DNA from: an uncultured Acidobacteriota bacterium | GTDB lineage: Bacteria; Acidobacteriota; Thermoanaerobaculia; UBA5066 | Reading direction: 5' to 3' | Assembly: GCA_903845115.1 (NCBI GenBank) | Contig: CAIMWE010000132.1 | Span: 1 to 34,031 of the forward strand | Length of the DNA: 34,031 nucleotides | In this document: piece after piece, positions 31,362-34,031 of the stretch | How the letters are laid out: each line of letters begins with the position of its first letter | Numbering within the stretch: the stretch's first letter is position 1 | Made by a program: the position numbers and the translations under genes | Notes under the pieces: generated by a model | What the model saw: the letters and a program-made list of their open reading frames with translations, nothing else | Told to the model about the DNA's origin: nothing | Databases searched by the model: none

Positions 31362-31744
31362 GGCTTCTCCTCGACACGCACGCTTTCCTCTGGTGGGTCG
31401 AGGACGACTCCCGGCTCTCGCGGAAGGCCCGGGCGGCCGTCGCCGACCCAGGGAACGACTGTTTCCTCAGCCTCGCGAGCTCCTGGGAGATGGCGATCAA
31501 GATCAGCCTCGGGAAGCTGAAGCTGACCGGCCCTCTCGAGAGGTTCATCCCCGACCAGTTCGCCGCCAACGGATTCCGCGAGCTTCCCATCGGCTTCCGG
31601 CACGTTTCCCGGGTCTCCCGGCTCCCCTTCCATCACCGGGATCCATTCGACCGGCTCCTCGCGGCTCAAGCGCTGGAGGAGGACCTCGCGGTCGTCTCGG
31701 CCGATCGGGTCTTCAGCGCCTACGGGGTGACGAGGATCTGGTGA
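31358..31744 (+). CDS. PIN-domain toxin with CTG start codon
   Basis: 128-residue PIN RNase of the Phd-linked group. The sequence (M)RLLLDTHAFLWWVEDDSRLS is the canonical N-terminus of this group, and the codon at the Met position is CTG 31358. It overlaps the antitoxin stop TGA (CTGA). No ATG, GTG or TTG occurs in frame between 31232 and 31489, so a start at the internal ATG 31490 would delete the first strand and the catalytic D. Other acidic positions are in ASSWEMAIKISLGKL, FHHRDPFDRLLAAQAL and VVSADRVFSAYG. Confidence 0.85.
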   Translation: MRLLLDTHAFLWWVEDDSRLSRKARAAVADPGNDCFLSLASSWEMAIKISLGKLKLTGPLERFIPDQFAANGFRELPIGFRHVSRVSRLPFHHRDPFDRLLAAQALEEDLAVVSADRVFSAYGVTRIW

Positions 31745-31765
31745 CGGGCTCGCAGGTGCGGGCCA

Positions 31766-31828
31766 TGTCAGGCATGCGCAATCGCATTTCGATCGCGTGA
31801 CGCGGCGATGGAAGCCCGACACCGTTTC
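31766..31828. repeat. REP-like repeat, copy C
   Basis: TGTCAGGCATGCG...GCATTTC (31766-31790), continuing to CCGACACCGTTTCC by 31828. The ends TGTCAGGC and GCCCGACA form imperfect terminal inverted repeats. It lies between the Phd/PIN module and the convergent AbrB/PIN module. Confidence 0.5.
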
Positions 31829-31838
31829 CCCGCGATCA

Positions 31839-32273
31839 TCAGCCGGGAGCGACGACCTCGAGACCGGGCGGAGCCAGCCTCTCGAAATGACGGCTGTCGA
31901 GCGTCAGGATCCGGGCCGCGCGGCCCTTCACGGCCGCAGCGACGATCCGGACGTCGTAGACCGCCCCGCCCGCGATCTGCCCCGCGGCGCACGCCTCGAG
32001 AAGGTCCCACGTCTCGCCTGGGTCCAGGGCGACGACCTCCACGCCTCGAAAGCTCCCTCGCAGCAGCTCGATGGTGACGGCGGGCGAGAGCCGGTGAGGT
32101 GCCGGCAATCGTGTGAGCACCGCGTACGTTTCCGCGAGCGCGTCTGCCGGGACGACGAGGGCCGCCCCCTTCTCCATCGCGCTCTCGAGCGCCCGGAGCG
32201 CCCCCGCGTGACTCTCGTGCCAGCTGGCGAGCGCCGCGACGAGGATGCTCGAGTCGGTCGCGGTCCGCGTCAC
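31839..32273 (-). CDS. PIN-domain toxin of an AbrB-type pair
   Basis: 144-residue PIN RNase. D7 lies in ATDSSILVAALASWHESH. E is in VPADALAETYAVLTRLP, D in IAGGAVYDVRIVAAAVKGRA, and D in ARILTLDSRHFERL. It starts at GTG 32273, 4 nt after the antitoxin stop. The length and fold elements are complete. It converges with the neighbouring Phd/PIN module, with only the REP-like repeat between them. Confidence 0.87.
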   Translation of the reverse strand: MTRTATDSSILVAALASWHESHAGALRALESAMEKGAALVVPADALAETYAVLTRLPAPHRLSPAVTIELLRGSFRGVEVVALDPGETWDLLEACAAGQIAGGAVYDVRIVAAAVKGRAARILTLDSRHFERLAPPGLEVVAPG

Positions 32274-32277
32274 GGCT

Positions 32278-32550
32278 TCAGGCGCGGCCCCGCCCCTGAC
32301 GGATCGACTCCAGCGTCCTCCTGACCTGCCCGGCCGTGAGCGCCCCGGACCGGCCGGTCGGCACCGCCACCCGGATTCGCCCTTTCGTCACGATCCTGAC
32401 CGACCTCCCCTCCGGAACGATCTCGATCCGTCCGTCCACCACTTCGATCCGGAGCGGCGTGCCCGGCTCCAGCTCCGCCTCTGCCCGGATCGCCTTCGGG
32501 ATGACGACCCGTCCGGCCGCGTCGATGGTTGTCGTGATGGCATTTCCCAT
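32278..32550 (-). CDS. AbrB/MazE-family antitoxin
   Basis: 90-residue protein with an N-terminal SpoVT-AbrB swapped-hairpin domain (ITTTIDAAGRVVIPKAIRAE, then PGTPLRIEVVDGRIEIVPEG) and a basic C-terminal tail. ATG 32550 is chosen because a TATATT -10 box ends 7 nt upstream and the AbrB fold starts directly. An upstream in-frame extension would include the promoter. No Shine-Dalgarno is visible. Confidence 0.88.
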   Translation of the reverse strand: MGNAITTTIDAAGRVVIPKAIRAEAELEPGTPLRIEVVDGRIEIVPEGRSVRIVTKGRIRVAVPTGRSGALTAGQVRRTLESIRQGRGRA

Positions 32551-32557
32551 GCCAGCG

Positions 32558-32563
32558 AATATA
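32558..32563 (-). promoter_or_regulatory. -10 box of the AbrB/PIN operon
   Basis: Minus-strand TATATT, 7 nt before ATG 32550, so the transcript is probably leaderless. No good -35 box was found at 16-18 bp. Confidence 0.5.
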
Positions 32564-32615
32564 CCATTGCCGTCCGCGGTCTCCCGCGTGACCCGGGCCG
32601 GTCCGATCCCGGCTT

Positions 32616-33152
32616 CTAACCGCACGTCGTCTCGCGAACCGCGGGAGGAGGCTGCGGCGCGACGGTGGCCGGCAGGGTGACGGCCAGCGCTGGAGGAGGC
32701 GCGGCGGCGGTCTCCTCGTCGCCGTCCCGCCCGGGGGCGAAGCGGTCCGCGGCGACGAGCCCGGCCGCCATCGCGGCGACGAAGGCCAGGACCGGCACGG
32801 ACCCGGTGACGGCCGCGACGAGCGCGGGTCCGGGACAAACTCCGGCCAGCCCCCAGCCGACGCCGAAGAGGGCGGAGCCGAGAAAGAGGCGGGCGTCGAG
32901 GCTGTGTCTCGCCGGGAGGACGAAGCGGGACACGAGCACCGGCGACGCCCGCCGGAGGATGAGAGCGAACGAGACGAGCCCGACGAAGACCGCGCCTCCC
33001 ATCACGAGGACCAGGCTGGGGTCCCAGGCGCCGAAGAGGTCCAGGAAGCCGATCACCTTCGAGGGGCGCGTCATCCCCGCTATTCCGAGGCCGAGGGAGA
33101 AGACGAGGCCGGAACCGAACGCCGCCGCGTTCCGGAGGGCGGGGCCCTTCAT
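32616..33152 (-). CDS. YeeE/YedE transporter, C-terminal half (DUF6691-like)
   Basis: 178-residue membrane protein with about four hydrophobic helices: AAAFGSGLVFSLGLGIAGMT, LVLVMGGAVFVGLVSFALIL, LFLGSALFGVGWGLAGVCPG and GSVPVLAFVAAMAAGLVAAD. GVGWGLAGVCPGPAL carries the conserved cysteine of the second half of thiosulfate transporters of the YeeE/TsuA type. A 40-residue Pro/Ala tail ends in Cys-Gly. I chose ATG 33152, whose ATGA overlaps the stop of the upstream half; ATG 33161 is an alternative. The two halves probably form one heteromeric channel for thiosulfate or a similar sulfur compound. Confidence 0.85.
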   Translation of the reverse strand: MKGPALRNAAAFGSGLVFSLGLGIAGMTRPSKVIGFLDLFGAWDPSLVLVMGGAVFVGLVSFALILRRASPVLVSRFVLPARHSLDARLFLGSALFGVGWGLAGVCPGPALVAAVTGSVPVLAFVAAMAAGLVAADRFAPGRDGDEETAAAPPPALAVTLPATVAPQPPPAVRETTCG

Positions 33153-33610
33153 CGGACCCATCCCGGGAGGTGCAGCCGGACGAGCACGACGGCGATCGCG
33201 GCCGCCATGAACGTGAGGGTGGCCGCGAGCGACCGGACCGAGCGGCGGCTCAGACCGCAGACGCCGTGGCCGCTGGTGCAGCCGCCCCCGAGCCGGCTCC
33301 CGAAGCCGACGATCAGGCCGGCCAGGGCGAAGCGAAGGACCGTGGCCGGGGCCGGGTCGATCGCCTCGAAGGCGGCGGGCCAGGCGACCAGCAGGACGGC
33401 CCCGCCCGCGATCAGCCCAGCCACGAAGGTGCCGCGGACGGAGCGGCCCTCGGCGGACGTCTCTCCCGCAGGCTCGAAGAGGCCGGCCACGATCCCGCTG
33501 ATTCCGGCCAGCCGGCCGTTCAGGAAGAGGAGCGCCGCGGCGGCGATCCCGATGAGGAGGCCGCCGGCGAGAGCCGGAACGGGAGTGAAATTGACCGTCG
33601 CCACTGGCAC
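33149..33610 (-). CDS. YeeE/YedE transporter, N-terminal half
   Basis: 153-residue membrane protein with about four helices and the diagnostic motif GFGSRLGGGCTSGHGVCGLS, where the conserved cysteines sit in the pore in the YeeE family. In single-chain homologues both halves are fused; here they are two overlapping genes. I chose GTG 33610 because AGGGGA lies 7 nt upstream and a start further up (33640) would fall inside the terminator hairpin. It is the first gene after the third Cys leader, which supports a role in sulfur-source uptake. Confidence 0.87.
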   Translation of the reverse strand: MPVATVNFTPVPALAGGLLIGIAAAALLFLNGRLAGISGIVAGLFEPAGETSAEGRSVRGTFVAGLIAGGAVLLVAWPAAFEAIDPAPATVLRFALAGLIVGFGSRLGGGCTSGHGVCGLSRRSVRSLAATLTFMAAAIAVVLVRLHLPGWVR

Positions 33611-33630
33611 GTCGTTTCCCCTGCAAAAAG

Positions 33631-33664
33631 GAAGACCCACCCCCTCGCCGGGTGGTGGGCCTTC
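33631..33664 (-). terminator. Attenuator terminator upstream of the YeeE genes
   Basis: 11-bp stem GAAGGCCCACC / GGTGGGTCTTC with one G-U wobble pair in the RNA, followed by CTTTTTG: a textbook intrinsic terminator placed 20 nt before the start codon. It is the clearest of the three leader hairpins. Its 5' arm can alternatively pair with GGCGGGCC in the leader ORF (33707-33714). Confidence 0.75.
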
Positions 33665-33692
33665 TGCTTCCGGATGCTGATCGAGACCAGCG

Positions 33693-33758
33693 CTACGGAC
33701 TGAATCGGCCCGCCGCCCCGCGACAACACATCGACTTCAGGGGCGTGCCGTTCTTCAT
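33693..33758 (-). CDS. Cys-Cys leader peptide of the YeeE operon (uORF)
   Basis: 21-codon ORF starting 8 nt after the -10 box. It is identical to the CBS leader peptide except Ala for Val at residue 15, with Met-Cys-Cys at residues 10-12 (ATG TGT TGT). It ends at TAG, 82 nt before the YeeE start. No Shine-Dalgarno is present, so translation should begin at the 5' end of the transcript. Confidence 0.74.
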   Translation of the reverse strand: MKNGTPLKSMCCRGAAGRFSP

Positions 33759-33766
33759 CGCCGCCG

Positions 33767-33795
33767 AGTATCGGGACAGGGGCCGATCGAGTCAA
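33767..33795 (-). promoter_or_regulatory. Promoter of the YeeE leader transcript
   Basis: Minus-strand -35 TTGACT (33790-33795), 17-bp spacer, -10 GATACT (33767-33772). It is the same as the promoters at 8890-8918 and 15931-15959. Confidence 0.73.
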
Positions 33796-33853
33796 GAGTT
33801 TTCTATAAAATCCTTAGCACCTATATAACTGTTTGTAAACAATATTGTTATCA
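33796..33853 (-). promoter_or_regulatory. AT-rich upstream regulator region with palindrome
   Basis: This region aligns closely with 8919-8976. The perfect 12-bp palindrome AACAATATTGTT (33838-33849) lies within CTGATAACAATATTGTTTAC on the minus strand. It is a candidate site for a sulfur-responsive activator or repressor shared with the CBS operon. Confidence 0.55.
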
Positions 33854-33923
33854 GGCATATTTGCTTCCCGGAGGCCCCGTCCCACCCCCCGGCAATCCTC
33901 CCTGCCGCCCCGACTGCGCCGCT

Positions 33924-33951
33924 TTGTCCCTACTGGCGAGGGGCGTAACAT
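33924..33951 (+). promoter_or_regulatory. Promoter for the riboswitch-like leader
   Basis: Plus-strand -35 TTGTCC (33924-33929), 16-bp spacer, -10 TAACAT (33946-33951). Transcription would begin near 33957, directly at the structured RNA that follows. Confidence 0.5.
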
Positions 33952-33954
33952 GCT

Positions 33955-34031
33955 TTCGTGGAGAGATCGGGCAGCGGGGCGACCGTCTGGCGCCCCGGCA
34001 ACCAAGCCGCGACTATCCCGCGCACGGAGGC
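33955..34031 (+). ncRNA. Possible SAM-type riboswitch (cut by window end)
   Basis: The RNA begins GGAGAGATCGGGCAGC, then a hairpin GGGGCG / CGCCCC, immediately followed by GGCAACCAAGCC. AGAGA near the 5' end and GGCAACC after a stem are hallmarks of the SAM-I/SAM-IV riboswitch group, which controls methionine and transsulfuration genes. The loop is shorter than in standard SAM-I and the 3' half lies outside the window, so the class cannot be settled. Confidence 0.35.

Noticed and set aside
33149-33640. Upstream GTG start at 33640 for the YeeE N-terminal half
   Set aside because: It would lie inside the terminator hairpin and lacks an RBS; GTG 33610 has AGGGGA at good spacing.

Overview
The window is very GC-rich DNA from a bacterium with an outer membrane, shown by an Oar-like TonB-dependent receptor and a TolB-like propeller protein. 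The gene set (family 2A encapsulin, Oar-type receptor, CheB-CheR fusion, many toxin-antitoxin modules) would fit an Acidobacteriota-like organism. That placement is inference only; no rRNA or other marker gene is present.

Layout. 1-1457: ABC-F ATPase, cut by the window edge. 1590-3031: two toxin-antitoxin (TA) modules, with a 50-bp remnant of a sulfate-binding-protein gene between them. 3153-5919: a sulfur nanocompartment operon of family 2A encapsulin plus a cysteine desulfurase with a long N-terminal cargo-type extension. 6086-8881: reverse transsulfuration (CBS and cystathionine gamma-lyase) behind a Cys-Cys leader peptide. 9102-10154: TolB-like propeller. 10241-15922: Cys leader peptide, sulfate-binding protein, M14 carboxypeptidase, Oar-like receptor. 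16144-22694: a plus-strand sulfur operon of CysH C-terminal stub, Sat-CysC fusion, sulfite-reductase C-terminal stub, JAMM protease, sulfur-carrier/E1/rhodanese fusion, plant-type cystathionine gamma-synthase and serine acetyltransferase. 22922-24620: frameshifted histidine kinase. 24627-26622: two TA modules between three copies of a 128-bp inverted-repeat element. 26724-29378: CheB-CheR-PAS protein. 29617-30987: AlbA/ATPase protein. 31134-32550: two more TA modules. 32616-33758: a YeeE/YedE thiosulfate-type transporter split over two genes, behind a third Cys leader. 33924-34031: a promoter and a possible SAM-type riboswitch running off the window.

How it works together. Most of the window is one sulfur and cysteine economy: uptake (Sbp, YeeE halves), sulfate activation (Sat-CysC), O-acetylserine supply (CysE), a protein-borne sulfide route of the CysO/Mec type (JAMM plus UBL-E1-rhodanese), forward and reverse transsulfuration, and a protein shell around a cysteine desulfurase. 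The reductive steps from PAPS to sulfide appear only as C-terminal fragments of CysH and sulfite reductase.

Most notable. Three minus-strand transcription units (CBS, Sbp, YeeE) begin with the same architecture: a TTGACT-17-GATACT promoter, a leader ORF starting 8 nt after the -10 box with Met-Cys-Cys at residues 10-12, a segment that can pair with the next hairpin, and a terminator-like hairpin before the gene. This looks like a cysteine-responsive, ribosome-mediated attenuation regulon. Several TA operons also look leaderless.
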